Source of the DNA: Halovenus rubra
GTDB lineage: Archaea; Halobacteriota; Halobacteria; Halobacteriales; Haloarculaceae
Assembly (NCBI RefSeq): GCF_026586665.1
Contig: NZ_JAODIY010000008.1
Coordinates: 1-64,000 of the forward strand
Reading direction: 5' to 3'
Length of the DNA: 64,000 nucleotides
The position numbers were made by a program, and so were the translations under genes. The notes under the pieces are model-generated. The model was not told where the DNA came from, did not search any database, and saw only the letters and a list, made by a program, of their open reading frames with translations. Each line of letters begins with the position of its first letter. Position 1 is the stretch's first letter. Below, piece after piece: positions 37,155 to 45,655 of this stretch.

Positions 37155-38057
37155 ATGAAATTCATCGAGGAACTCGTCGTTGAAGAGTTTCTGCCGACCT
37201 TCCGATCAATGTTGGCCGAGGACCTCAGACAACGAGGACGCACGCAAAACGAAGTCGCAGACTTGCTCGGGATCAGCCAGAGCGCCGTCTCGAAGTACGT
37301 ACACGGCGAAGTCGACCGGAACGAGACACTTCTTAACGAGCCACAGGTTGAAGAACTCGTCGAGCGGTTGGCGGCGGGACTTACCACAGGCGACCTGACA
37401 CCAGTAGATGCACTTGTTGAGGCAGAGGTATGTATCCGGCAGCTCGAACGGGGCGGGAGGCTGGCCGAACTCCATGCGGAAGCGGTTCCCGGCCTCGCTG
37501 ACGAGGGGCACTTCGATATCCACGACCCCGATAGCCGGCTTCGAGAAGCCGGGCAAGTCCGGGCATCAGTTCGCCATGGCTTGCGCGTCATCCGAAATAC
37601 CGAGGGGTTCGCCCGTCTGATTCCGGCTGTCGGGTCGAACCTCGTTGAGTCGCTTTCCTCAGCCCAGACTATCGAAGACGTGGCGGCCGTGCCAGGGCGT
37701 ATACTCGATGTACACGGTGAGATTACGATTCCGGGTGAGCCTGAGTTCGGTGTCAGCCAACACGTTGCAAGCGTCCTTCTCGCGACCCTACAACACGGGA
37801 GCGGCCTGCGAGCGGCAGTGAACGTTACGTACGACGAATCGCTTCTCGATGAGCTTGCCGACGCTGGTGCTGTCACCGCCGAGTTCGACGCCGAGGCAGA
37901 CCGAGACGAAGCAATCGGGGCTGCACTCGAAACGACACCTGAGGCGGACGTGCTTTACCAGACAGGCGGGTACGGTATCGAGCCAATTATCTACGTTCTC
38001 GGGACGGATGCGCCGGCCGTCGCGACGCGGCTCCGAGAGGTTACCGGCCACCAGTGA
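37155..38057 (+). CDS. ThiR-like regulator: HTH plus ThiN domain
   Basis: The 300-residue protein has an N-terminal Cro/XRE-type helix-turn-helix (TQNEVADLLGISQSAVSKYV, about residues 35-55), and a C-terminal ThiN-type thiamine-phosphate synthase domain (about 130-300) with the late GGYGIEPIIYVLGTDAPAVA. Proteins of this HTH-ThiN layout have been proposed as ThiR, the regulator of archaeal thiamine genes, with ThiN as ligand sensor. The methyltransferase gene follows after three bases. The start at 37155 begins directly with the conserved MKFIEELVVEEFLP. Confidence 0.8.
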   Translation: MKFIEELVVEEFLPTFRSMLAEDLRQRGRTQNEVADLLGISQSAVSKYVHGEVDRNETLLNEPQVEELVERLAAGLTTGDLTPVDALVEAEVCIRQLERGGRLAELHAEAVPGLADEGHFDIHDPDSRLREAGQVRASVRHGLRVIRNTEGFARLIPAVGSNLVESLSSAQTIEDVAAVPGRILDVHGEITIPGEPEFGVSQHVASVLLATLQHGSGLRAAVNVTYDESLLDELADAGAVTAEFDAEADRDEAIGAALETTPEADVLYQTGGYGIEPIIYVLGTDAPAVATRLREVTGHQ

Positions 38058-38060
38058 AAC

Positions 38061-38726
38061 ATGGCGGAGCCGGAACTGAGTGCTAGCTTCTATGGCACCG
38101 CTGCAGGTCTGTACGACCTCGTGGCGACAGCGCCGGGTGTCATGTCTTGGCGGCGGCGTACCGTCGAAACACTTGGTGTATCAGCCGGTGATACGGTCGT
38201 CGAGATGGGCTGTGGAACCGGTGCAAACATGCCATTCTTGCGCGAGCAGGTCGGCAGCGACGGACGCGTTGTTGGTGTTGACCTCGTTCCAGCGATGCTC
38301 CAAGAGGCACAGAACAGAATCGAGCGTGCAGGCTGGAAAAACGTCCACGTTGTCGAAGGCGACGCGACGCAGCCACCGGTCGACACAGCAGACGCGCTCG
38401 TTTCGACGTTCGTTGTCGGGATGCTCGATGACCCGGCCGGAGCTACCAGAGAGTGGCTTGACTGTGTCTCACCGGGCGGTCGCGTGACGTTGCTGAACGC
38501 GGGACGGAGCCCGCGAGCAGTTACAGCGCCGCTCAATCTGGGACTCCGACTGTTCGTCAGAGTTGCCGCCCCCGGCCGTCGGCTCAGCCTTACGTCCCCA
38601 ACCAGAGAACTCGAACGTCGATGGGCGGAGGCTCGGGACGCACTGTTCGAAGCCGGTATTGACCAGCATGAGGAACGACTCGGCCTCGGACTGGTTCCGT
38701 TGATGAGTGTACGCGTCCCCGAATAA
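38061..38726 (+). CDS. class I SAM-dependent methyltransferase
   Basis: The 221-residue protein has the Rossmann SAM site VVEMGCGTGANMPFL, the acidic strand-end VVGVDLVPAMLQEAQ, and the motif IV-like VSTFVVGMLDDPAG. These fit UbiE/COQ5-like or phospholipid methyltransferases. The C-terminal half is more hydrophobic. It starts three bases after the ThiR-like gene and is probably in the same transcript, yet nothing else ties it to thiamine. The substrate is unknown. Confidence 0.85.
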   Translation: MAEPELSASFYGTAAGLYDLVATAPGVMSWRRRTVETLGVSAGDTVVEMGCGTGANMPFLREQVGSDGRVVGVDLVPAMLQEAQNRIERAGWKNVHVVEGDATQPPVDTADALVSTFVVGMLDDPAGATREWLDCVSPGGRVTLLNAGRSPRAVTAPLNLGLRLFVRVAAPGRRLSLTSPTRELERRWAEARDALFEAGIDQHEERLGLGLVPLMSVRVPE

Positions 38727-38774
38727 GCCAACTCTTTTGCTCCGAGAGATTGCTGGACAACGACAACGAACAGC

Positions 38775-39857
38775 TCAAACAGTGAGCGACACGTCTGACA
38801 TGTCCAAAAACGCGGTTTCATAGCCAGAGTGACGTGCAACTTGTGGCGGTGAGTCGACAACAATTGTCAGGTCATCACCAGACATGATACTGTCAACAGT
38901 CGCGCCGTAGTGATAACCACGGTCCGGACCAACGGCCGTCGATAGCGGCCCATCGAAGACGGTGGTTCCGTCGCGTTCGATGGTCGCCGAGAGCGACATG
39001 AGAGGCAAGAAGTACTGGTTGTATGGGGTCCGTGGAGAGACGGTCAGATACGTTCCGTCGGCGTTTTCGCTAGCTGTGAAGACAACCACGGCGTCGGCAT
39101 TCGTCCCCGTTCCGAGAAGTTGCCCCGGCAGTTCGTCTTTCGGTGGAGCGACTGCGACTGGCTGCATCGACATCTCCATTGGGGGGAGTGCATCCGGTTC
39201 GCCACGACTTTCGAGCGGTTGTGCACCACGTGGTTCAATGGGGATTTCGTTGCGCGTGCTCCGTGTGAAATCGAGTGAAAATTGTGCCGTAATAGGGTCT
39301 TTCGAGCGGTCCTCAAGTGCACCAAGCCGTTGTACAGTTGGTTTCCCGGAATCGATAACGAAAGAGTACTCTTCTTGGCTCGGCAGAAGAAAGTTATCGC
39401 CGAAATGGATACCCATCTGCTGTGAGAGCATTGGCCACATCGCTCGTTGTGTGAGTTTTTCGTCATCACGTTTGACAGTAACCTGCAGCCCGGAATCGAC
39501 TGGCAGCACCGTTCCTGTTTCGGTATCCCAGACGGAAGCCATCAAGTGAATTGAGTTGTAACTGTCTTCGACTGCCACCCGCTTTGTCTGATTGCCAGTT
39601 ACTGTCCAGAATCGCTTTGCGTACGTATATGAGAGTCCGATGGTTCTGTCGCCCTTCTGTGCAGTGCCAATCATCGCCATACCCTTGCGATGTGCCTGAT
39701 GATAGACAGCATTGGAACGACTCCACGGAGGAGACGGCGAATCAAACTGTGAGTCAGAGTCTGCATCCGAATCTCCAGAGGAACCTCCAACGAGACACCC
39801 AGACAGCGCGCCAGCGGCTGCGACGCCGCTGGCTCGTAACAGGTCTCTCCGATTCAT
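38775..39857 (-). CDS. Tat-exported lipoprotein related to P19/Tp34 iron-transport proteins
   Basis: The 360-residue precursor starts MNRRDLLRASGVAAAGALSG then Cys21: a twin-arginine signal and a lipobox (LSGC). After an acidic linker comes a beta-sandwich with HLMASVWDTETGTVLPVDSG, then a Met-containing segment and IHFGDNFLLPSQEEYSF, which parallels the P19/Tp34 family motif where Met, Asp and His residues bind metal (HxGDN...L). Such proteins take part in ferrous iron uptake with FTR1 permeases. Its neighbour upstream is a DyP-like exported protein, the pair recalling EfeO/EfeB partners. Confidence 0.7.
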   Translation of the reverse strand: MNRRDLLRASGVAAAGALSGCLVGGSSGDSDADSDSQFDSPSPPWSRSNAVYHQAHRKGMAMIGTAQKGDRTIGLSYTYAKRFWTVTGNQTKRVAVEDSYNSIHLMASVWDTETGTVLPVDSGLQVTVKRDDEKLTQRAMWPMLSQQMGIHFGDNFLLPSQEEYSFVIDSGKPTVQRLGALEDRSKDPITAQFSLDFTRSTRNEIPIEPRGAQPLESRGEPDALPPMEMSMQPVAVAPPKDELPGQLLGTGTNADAVVVFTASENADGTYLTVSPRTPYNQYFLPLMSLSATIERDGTTVFDGPLSTAVGPDRGYHYGATVDSIMSGDDLTIVVDSPPQVARHSGYETAFLDMSDVSLTV

Positions 39858-39933
39858 ATACTTGAGATACACAACGCTTCACATTAACAACTCTGGTATA
39901 GCCCTCGAATGACAGCAGAGTGCCGACCGCATC

Positions 39934-41187
39934 TCAAATCGCCGGGAGCGCGCGCATGTCGCGCGGTGGCACCAGAAAGTTCCCCCGTCTGCGGACGAAA
40001 ATGTACTGCAAAATCCCGTTACCGTGATTTTGCCCGACGCCGTTGCCAGCAAGCGCCCCGCCGGCCATCGCTTTTCGGGTTCGCACGAAGTCGGCTATTG
40101 TCTGCTGGTGTGAAAGGAAGTGAACGCCCGGTCTGTCGCCGTCAACCGTATTGAAGTCTCGACGAAGCAACAGTGGTTCGCCATCTTCGCGTGCCCGTGC
40201 TGCTTTCTGTGCGTGGCCAATGACACCCTCGTTTCGGGCATCTGTCGAGGTCTGCTGGGCAATGTCACCTGCGACACCCGTTGATGTCCCAAGTTTCTCG
40301 CCAATGTTGCCAACCAGTTCGTCGCTTGCGTGCTCGGGGCTAAACAGCTTTGCGACCCGTTGGAAGTGATTATCTTGTTCGAACCACGTCTTTAGCTGAA
40401 CAGTTAACGATTCGACGTGTGTCGTGGTGCCACCCTCGTACGGGCCTGAAGCAACCGTGACACGATCTTCGGACGCCTGACTCTCCGCAAACCCAGATTT
40501 GAATCCCATAAAGAAGGGGGCGTCTTCTGGCAGTTCATCGGGAACACCACCAACTGCTTTGCCTTTCGATTTGGGCAGACCGGGACCGACGAAGCCGGTA
40601 CGTCGTGGCTCACCACGTTGAAAAATTCCGTCGAGCGTCGCTTCCATTTCGACATCGTTTGGGGCCGAAACTGCACCGAGCAGTGCTTCTTCAGCTTCGA
40701 GGACAACATCTGGTCTGTTACTGGCGAGGTGAACCATCGCATCGAAAGAATCGAACGCGGGATCCTCGTCACTCGTCAGCGCTGTCGGTGCAGGAATCGG
40801 TGACTCCGCTCCCACCGTCTCGAAGTACGATGGCGTGTAGCCGACAGTAAATAACAATCCTTCAGAGTCGTATGCGTACGCAGATTCGAGCGACCGAAAT
40901 GCCGATTCGACAGTCGCGCTGTCGTCTTCGTTGGGGTCGGTGACAAGATTCAGCGGGACCAAGACTCGGTGTGCCGGCGGACGGAGGTTTCCGTGCTCGT
41001 CTTCGCCGAGAACAGCATTCCACGCGTGTTGTCGGGCCGGTCGCTTGGCAGGGTCACCCTGTGGAACCGCCTGCGTCTCGGTCGACTCCTGTTCGTCGAG
41101 ACAGGCCGAAAGCGCTGCCATTCCACCCGTCGCAACGAGCATTTGGAAGTACTCGCGTCGGGAGAGTTCTCGGGCCTTGTCGGTCAT
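39934..41187 (-). CDS. Tat-exported DyP-type peroxidase-like protein with altered GXXDG motif
   Basis: The 417-residue precursor carries a Tat-like signal (SRREYFQMLVATGG, with Cys29 as a possible lipidation residue). The rest follows a DyP peroxidase plan: an N-terminal ferredoxin-like domain (LLFTVGYTPSYFETVG), then FFMGFKSGFAESQ (228-232 is GFKSG where DyP enzymes have GXXDG), GPYEGGTTTHVESLTVQLKT, a His (His325 in VIGHAQKA, the heme-ligand place) and LLLRRDFN with Arg342-Arg343, ending FLVPPRD. The distal Asp is replaced by Ser231, so heme binding may persist while peroxidase activity is doubtful. The upstream ATG at 41211 is an alternative start. Confidence 0.7.
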   Translation of the reverse strand: MTDKARELSRREYFQMLVATGGMAALSACLDEQESTETQAVPQGDPAKRPARQHAWNAVLGEDEHGNLRPPAHRVLVPLNLVTDPNEDDSATVESAFRSLESAYAYDSEGLLFTVGYTPSYFETVGAESPIPAPTALTSDEDPAFDSFDAMVHLASNRPDVVLEAEEALLGAVSAPNDVEMEATLDGIFQRGEPRRTGFVGPGLPKSKGKAVGGVPDELPEDAPFFMGFKSGFAESQASEDRVTVASGPYEGGTTTHVESLTVQLKTWFEQDNHFQRVAKLFSPEHASDELVGNIGEKLGTSTGVAGDIAQQTSTDARNEGVIGHAQKAARAREDGEPLLLRRDFNTVDGDRPGVHFLSHQQTIADFVRTRKAMAGGALAGNGVGQNHGNGILQYIFVRRRGNFLVPPRDMRALPAI

Positions 41188-41329
41188 CCTGTCTCGTGAG
41201 ACGGCTTCCATCTATTTTCGGCTTCTGGTGTGTGTATCGAATGCCCGCTGGTCGTATCGGGGGGGTAGTTCCCCACCGGCCGCAGTTCGATTGGGAGCAA
41301 TTTTGAGTGCCGAGATAGAAGTAATTCGT

Positions 41330-41752
41330 ATGGGAATTGCGGTTACGGGCCATGAGGACGCGACGGTCACACTTGCAGTGGCACTGTCGGCGCTCAGGGA
41401 ATGCACTGACCCCAAAGCAGTTATCGACGACGCACAGGAGTGGAGCCGTCACCTCGTCATCGTCGACCGGAGCCCGATGGCTGTAAAGGAGTTTGCTGAG
41501 GACCACAACATCGACTGGGAGTTCGAATACGATGGTGACAAATGGGAGACGATGGAGCGCCTTCGAACGACGACAGAAACTTCGAGACACGTCTTTGTTG
41601 GCGTGACCGATGGCGACCGCTCGGTTGCGATGCATCTCGACTGGGAGTACCAACCCCTCGAAGAGGCCGCTGCCGATGCGGACTGGGAACTGAAGCGAAA
41701 CGCCTCTGTGGGCGGGCTCGGGGAGCGCCTCGCCGAACTCTGGCCGTTTTGA
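41330..41752 (+). CDS. haloarchaeal protein of unknown function
   Basis: The 140-residue acidic protein begins MGIAVTGHEDATVTLAVALS and contains HLVIVDRSPMAVKEFAEDHN and RHVFVGVTDGDRSVAMHLDW. It looks like a small alpha/beta domain, and I recognise no catalytic motif. It is divergent from the DyP-like gene (143 bases apart) and precedes an alcohol dehydrogenase on the same strand. Conservation of a DUF of this kind in haloarchaea is my impression, not shown here. Confidence 0.7.
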   Translation: MGIAVTGHEDATVTLAVALSALRECTDPKAVIDDAQEWSRHLVIVDRSPMAVKEFAEDHNIDWEFEYDGDKWETMERLRTTTETSRHVFVGVTDGDRSVAMHLDWEYQPLEEAAADADWELKRNASVGGLGERLAELWPF

Positions 41753-41848
41753 GCCGTCAAGAACTGCTTTCCTCCCAGTGAAAACGCGTTTCTCGGCTTC
41801 AGCCCTAGTAACGGACTGCTCTGTCGCTGCTGGCAGTTCCGCACTGTA

Positions 41849-41857
41849 ATATATATG
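41849..41857 (+). promoter_or_regulatory. TATA box of the alcohol dehydrogenase gene
   Basis: AATATATAT lies about 25-30 bases before the ATG at 41881, indicating a leaderless transcript starting at this gene and not an operon with 41330-41752. Confidence 0.5.
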
Positions 41858-41880
41858 TGTGCCGGTCCGTGTGAACACCC

Positions 41881-42936
41881 ATGCGCGCAGCAATCCTCCG
41901 TGAGTACGGGGAGCCACTCGATATCACGACAGTCCCGAAACCAGAGCCGGACACAGATGGTGTAGTCGTCGAAGTCAAAGCCTGTGGGCTCTGCAGGAGC
42001 GACTGGCACGCTTGGCAAGGGCACGGAGAGTGGAACAACGACCGTGTGCCAACGGGGCAGATTCTCGGACACGAACCCGCAGGAACGGTCGTTGCTGTCG
42101 GCGACGACGTTGAACGAGTCTCGCAAGGCGACAATGTGGTTGTCCCCTTTTCGCTTGGCGACGGTACCTGTCAGCACTGTCAGTCAGGTCACGGCAACGT
42201 CTGTGCTGATGGACTTGCGCTGGGGTTCGAACCTGACGCCCCTGGCGCATTCGCCGAACAGGTTCCAGTTCCGGCCGTCGACTACAACGCTGTCGACCTA
42301 CCCGATGGACTCAGCCCACGGGATGGGGCCGTTCTGGGGTGTCGATACATGACCGCGTACCACGGTCTCGCCGACCGTGTCGCCCTTACTGGCGGCGACT
42401 GGCTCGCAGTTCACGGCTGTGGTGGTGTTGGTCTCTCAGCCGTGCAACTTGGCGACGCCATGGGTGCACAAGTACTCGCCGTCGACCCGAACGAGAGCGC
42501 TCGGGAGCGGGCGACCGACCTCGGTGCGACCGCAACGGTCGACCCCTCGAAGCGAGACCCAGTGACAGCAATTCGCGAGCGAACCGGCGGGGCGGACGTC
42601 TCGGTCGATGCACTCGGTGTCGCAGAAACGTGTCGGAACTCAGTCCGCTGTCTCCGGAAGCGTGGCACGCATCTCCAACTCGGGTTGACGACAGACAAGG
42701 AACGTGGTGTGGTGTCCCTGCCAACGGACTGGATGACCCGCTGGGAGATTACGTTCGTCGGGTCTCGTGGGATGCCTCCGACACGCTACGGCACATTGTT
42801 CGAGTTCATTACGACAAGCGATGTCGACCCCGGTGCGCTTGTCGGTCGTGAGGTGACACTCGAATCGGTATCCGAACGGCTGGCCGCGATGGGCACCTAC
42901 GACACCGATGGGGTCGAAGTCGTGACCGCGTTTTGA
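41881..42936 (+). CDS. zinc-dependent alcohol dehydrogenase family protein
   Basis: The 351-residue medium-chain dehydrogenase has the catalytic-zinc segment CGLCRSDWHAWQGHG and GHEPAGTVVAVGDDV, a structural-zinc region CQHCQSGHGNVC, and the Rossmann motif GCGGVGLSAVQLGDAMG. The structural-zinc loop has three of the usual four Cys; the first position reads as Asp or Gly (LGDGTC), so that zinc may be absent or differently held. It probably oxidises a primary or secondary alcohol with NAD(P). The convergent NYN gene follows after nine bases. Confidence 0.88.
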   Translation: MRAAILREYGEPLDITTVPKPEPDTDGVVVEVKACGLCRSDWHAWQGHGEWNNDRVPTGQILGHEPAGTVVAVGDDVERVSQGDNVVVPFSLGDGTCQHCQSGHGNVCADGLALGFEPDAPGAFAEQVPVPAVDYNAVDLPDGLSPRDGAVLGCRYMTAYHGLADRVALTGGDWLAVHGCGGVGLSAVQLGDAMGAQVLAVDPNESARERATDLGATATVDPSKRDPVTAIRERTGGADVSVDALGVAETCRNSVRCLRKRGTHLQLGLTTDKERGVVSLPTDWMTRWEITFVGSRGMPPTRYGTLFEFITTSDVDPGALVGREVTLESVSERLAAMGTYDTDGVEVVTAF

Positions 42937-42945
42937 CCAACCACG

Positions 42946-43443
42946 TTAGAGCAGATACTGGTCGGTGTCGGCACTCATATCGGTAAACTCGTCAGCAGCG
43001 TCAGCGAGCGTATCGGCCGTCGATTCCTCGAAGCAGTATACCTCCACGCGGACCCCTTCGTGCTGAAGGTGACGGATTAGACGGGTGAAATCACCATCGC
43101 CGGTACAGAGCGCGATGGTGTCAACGTGGTTTGCGAGCGTAATTGCATCAAGGCTGATACCAACATCCCAGTCTGCCTTTTTCGACCCGTCAGCAAAAGT
43201 TCGTATTTCCTTGATTCGTGTCTCAAAGCCAATATCGACAAGAGCATCGAAAAATGACTCTTCTTCGTCAGCGTCGGCGCGGATGACATACGCAATAGCG
43301 CGGGTCAAGCGCCGGTCGTCGACTGCTGACTCAAGTAGTGCAGTATAATCGATATTCCGAGTGTAGATACTCTGTGCGGAATGATAGAGGTTCTGCGAAT
43401 CCGCAAGAACCGCCACCCGCTGTGCAGGGTGAATCTCTGCCAT
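42946..43443 (-). CDS. NYN-domain (LabA/DUF88) protein
   Basis: The 165-residue protein has the NYN PIN-like nuclease fold: RVAVLADSQNLYHSAQSI with the first conserved Asp, a central KKADWDVGISLDAI, and IALCTGDGDFTRLIRHLQHE with the acidic GDGDF motif. These acidic residues form the metal site of RNases of this group (LabA, MARF1, VPA0982-like). It likely acts on RNA, but the target is unknown. It is convergent with the alcohol dehydrogenase gene and 63 bases after htpX on the same strand. Confidence 0.88.
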   Translation of the reverse strand: MAEIHPAQRVAVLADSQNLYHSAQSIYTRNIDYTALLESAVDDRRLTRAIAYVIRADADEEESFFDALVDIGFETRIKEIRTFADGSKKADWDVGISLDAITLANHVDTIALCTGDGDFTRLIRHLQHEGVRVEVYCFEESTADTLADAADEFTDMSADTDQYLL

Positions 43444-43506
43444 ACACAGGTATTAACGGGCCAGCGTGAAAGTAATTGGCTAACTTCTCTTGGCTCAGAA
43501 ACGAGA

Positions 43507-44361
43507 TTACAGCGAACGGAGCCGTTCAATGCGTTTCTCAGTTGGCGGGTGGCTGGCAAAGAGCGTCCCGAGAAGGCCGCGCTCGCCGCCGAAAATACAC
43601 AGTGCACTGACGTTCTCTTTGGCCTGCATTTCGTTACCCTTGGCACCGGCACTGATTTTCTCAAGCGCGCGGGCCATTGCATCGGGATTGCGGGTGTACT
43701 CTGCGGCTTCCTCGTCGGCAACGTACTCACGGTACCGTGAGATAGCCATCAGGAAGACCGTTACAATCATCTGGGCGACCATGCTGGCGACCCAACCGAC
43801 CATGATGCTCGCGATGTCACGCTCACCGCGGAACGCGACGACGAGGTAGACAATCCAGCCGACCATGGCCGCGAGTGACTGACCCATTACCATCATAACC
43901 GTATCGCGGTTCTTGATGTGGGCAAGTTCGTGAGCGATGACGCCTTCGAGTTCGTCTTGTTCGAGGATATCAATAATCTCACTCGAGACGACCACGATAC
44001 CGTCCGCCTTGCGACCGACAGCGAAGGCATTTGGCACGCCCATTTCGGCGACCATTAGTTTGGGTTTCTCTATCCCCATCTCGTCACAGAGTCGTTCTGT
44101 CGAGCGATGGATTTCGTCAAACCGATACCCTGCCTCTCTCCGTTCGGGCATCTCTTCGGCCCCAACACCACGGACCGCAGACCACCGACCGAACTTATAG
44201 AGGATGAACGGATAGCCGACCATCCCCAGACTCAACAGAATAAGTACTGTTGGCCCTGTACCAAACGACGTCAGGACGAATCCGGCGACAGCCAAGTAGA
44301 GACCAAAGAGAAAGGTCCCGACGACTGCCATCCGAACTTTTAGTTGTGTGTGTCCAACCAT
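43507..44361 (-). CDS. htpX: M48 zinc metalloprotease HtpX
   Basis: The 284-residue membrane protease degrades misfolded membrane proteins. It has two N-terminal membrane helices, the zinc motif HELAHIKNRD (HExxH), two further membrane segments after it, and YVADEEAAEYTRNPDAMARA with the third zinc ligand Glu and ASHPPTEKRIERL near the end. The start at 44361 (MVGHTQLKVRM) matches homologues with about 10 residues before the first helix; an ATG at 44385 would add eight residues. Confidence 0.92.
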   Translation of the reverse strand: MVGHTQLKVRMAVVGTFLFGLYLAVAGFVLTSFGTGPTVLILLSLGMVGYPFILYKFGRWSAVRGVGAEEMPERREAGYRFDEIHRSTERLCDEMGIEKPKLMVAEMGVPNAFAVGRKADGIVVVSSEIIDILEQDELEGVIAHELAHIKNRDTVMMVMGQSLAAMVGWIVYLVVAFRGERDIASIMVGWVASMVAQMIVTVFLMAISRYREYVADEEAAEYTRNPDAMARALEKISAGAKGNEMQAKENVSALCIFGGERGLLGTLFASHPPTEKRIERLRSL

Positions 44362-44560
44362 CAGGGTAATATAGGATGTCATCACTCAAAAAGTAACCGT
44401 TCGAACACCCACGAAACGTAACCAGTTGCCGACAGCAGGCGGCCGGTTACCAGTAGTAGCGGGACGTGATATTTGCATTAAATATGTGCGAACAGGCAAG
44501 ATTGTTCCGTCGAGAGATAAGCCACAACAGATAAGTTCAGCGAGTTTCTGTACAGTAAAT

Positions 44561-44641
44561 ATGAGCCGCACCCTGTCGTCCCGAGATAGCAAAACAGGGA
44601 GCCTTGCGGCCGTCGACTCGAAAGCTAAACGCCCGCAGTGA
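44561..44641 (+). CDS. candidate 26-codon leader ORF before the lysine operon
   Basis: An ATG opens a 26-residue frame ending in TGA, about 100 bases before dapA. Its product starts MSRTLSSRDSKTGSLAAVDS and carries three Lys codons, all AAA, two of them near the end (SKAKRPQ). An AT-rich CAGTAAAT immediately precedes the ATG. A short Lys-containing leader before lysine genes recalls leader peptides of bacterial attenuators; no such case is established for archaea, and the ORF could be chance. Confidence 0.3.
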   Translation: MSRTLSSRDSKTGSLAAVDSKAKRPQ

Positions 44642-44653
44642 GTCGGTTCGCGG

Positions 44654-44689
44654 CAGGTCTGGCGCACCTGTCACGGGTCATTTTCTTTT
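44654..44689 (+). promoter_or_regulatory. hairpin plus T-rich tract before dapA
   Basis: CAGGT (44654-44658) and ACCTG (44666-44670) can pair around a seven-base loop, and TTTTCTTTT follows at about 44681-44689, which ends 51 bases before dapA. It lies right after the Lys-containing leader ORF. It may be a terminator or attenuator-like element, or the T-tract may belong to a promoter. Confidence 0.3.
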
Positions 44690-44740
44690 GCTTCGAGACG
44701 ACCAGTCTTCGAACTATCCAGACACACACCATAGAGACAG

Positions 44741-45655
44741 ATGACACAATCCACTGCGGACCCATTTGCCGGCGTATACCCGGCGATGTGCACGCCGTTT
44801 CACGACGACAGGAGTATCGATTTCGAAACACTGCGGACCGACGCTCGGCGACTCGAATCGGCCGGCGTCGACGGCCTCGTCCCGATGGGGTCGACAGGCG
44901 AGTCCGCCACCGTCAGCCACGACGAGCATATCGAGGTCATCGAGACAGTCGTCGATGCTGTCGACGTGCCCGTCATCGCCGGCACAGGCTCGAACAACAC
45001 CGAGGAAGCCCTTTCACTCTCTCAGCGGGCAGCTAGCGCTGGTGTAGATGCGCTCTTGCTCATCGCTCCGTACTACAACAGACCCCAACAACGCGGCCTC
45101 CAAGAGCACTACAGAACAATAGCCGATGCAGTCGACTTGCCACAGATTATCTACAACGTCCCCTCCCGGACTGGTCGCAACATCGACGCCGATATTGTCG
45201 TCGACCTGGCCAGCCACGAGCACATTCAGGGGTACAAGGCCGCCGGCGGAGACCTCGGACAGATAGGTGAGATTATTGAGCGGACCCACAACGAGCAGTT
45301 CGCTGTGCTCTCAGGAAACGACAGCGAGACGCTTCCCATTCTCTCGGTTGGTGGCACCGGCTGTATCAGTGTGGCCGCAAACATCGAGCCCCGGCGGATG
45401 TCCGCACTTGTTGGGGCCGCGTTGGCGGGCGATTTTGCCCGCGCACGGCAACAACATCAAGAACTTGGCCCACTTTTCCGGACGCTTTTCGTCGAGACAA
45501 ATCCCGTCCCAGTCAAGACAGCAATGGAGCTACGGGGAGACGGTCACGGAAGGCTTCGTCCACCGCTTGCCCCGCTCAGTGAGGAGCACAGAGCTCAGGT
45601 CGAATCGGTCCTTTCAGCGTATGACCAACCCACACAGGAGGCGGTGAGCGACTGA
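44741..45655 (+). CDS. dapA: 4-hydroxy-tetrahydrodipicolinate synthase
   Basis: The 304-residue (beta/alpha)8 enzyme condenses pyruvate with aspartate semialdehyde, the first step of diaminopimelate-lysine synthesis. It shows GSTGES (carboxyl-binding loop), IYNVPSRTGRNID with the catalytic Tyr, and IQGYKAAGGD with the Schiff-base Lys. It is the first of four genes on the plus strand, and its stop overlaps the dapB start by one base (TGATG). Confidence 0.93.
   Translation: MTQSTADPFAGVYPAMCTPFHDDRSIDFETLRTDARRLESAGVDGLVPMGSTGESATVSHDEHIEVIETVVDAVDVPVIAGTGSNNTEEALSLSQRAASAGVDALLLIAPYYNRPQQRGLQEHYRTIADAVDLPQIIYNVPSRTGRNIDADIVVDLASHEHIQGYKAAGGDLGQIGEIIERTHNEQFAVLSGNDSETLPILSVGGTGCISVAANIEPRRMSALVGAALAGDFARARQQHQELGPLFRTLFVETNPVPVKTAMELRGDGHGRLRPPLAPLSEEHRAQVESVLSAYDQPTQEAVSD

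Larger units (their letters stand above)
44362..44740. other. intergenic region between htpX and dapA
   Basis: This 379-base stretch holds divergent promoters for htpX and the lysine operon, the short ORF at 44561-44641 and the hairpin/T-tract at 44654-44689 (see those entries). No tRNA or longer gene was found in it. Confidence 0.6.

Noticed and set aside
36779-37876. 365-codon open frame on the minus strand
   Set aside because: It is antisense to the ThiR-like gene and its composition (Ser/Arg/Pro-rich, basic) is unlike the acidic haloarchaeal proteins around it.
44401-44740. tRNA or other structured RNA before dapA
   Set aside because: No T-arm sequence with a matching stem or complete cloverleaf could be drawn.
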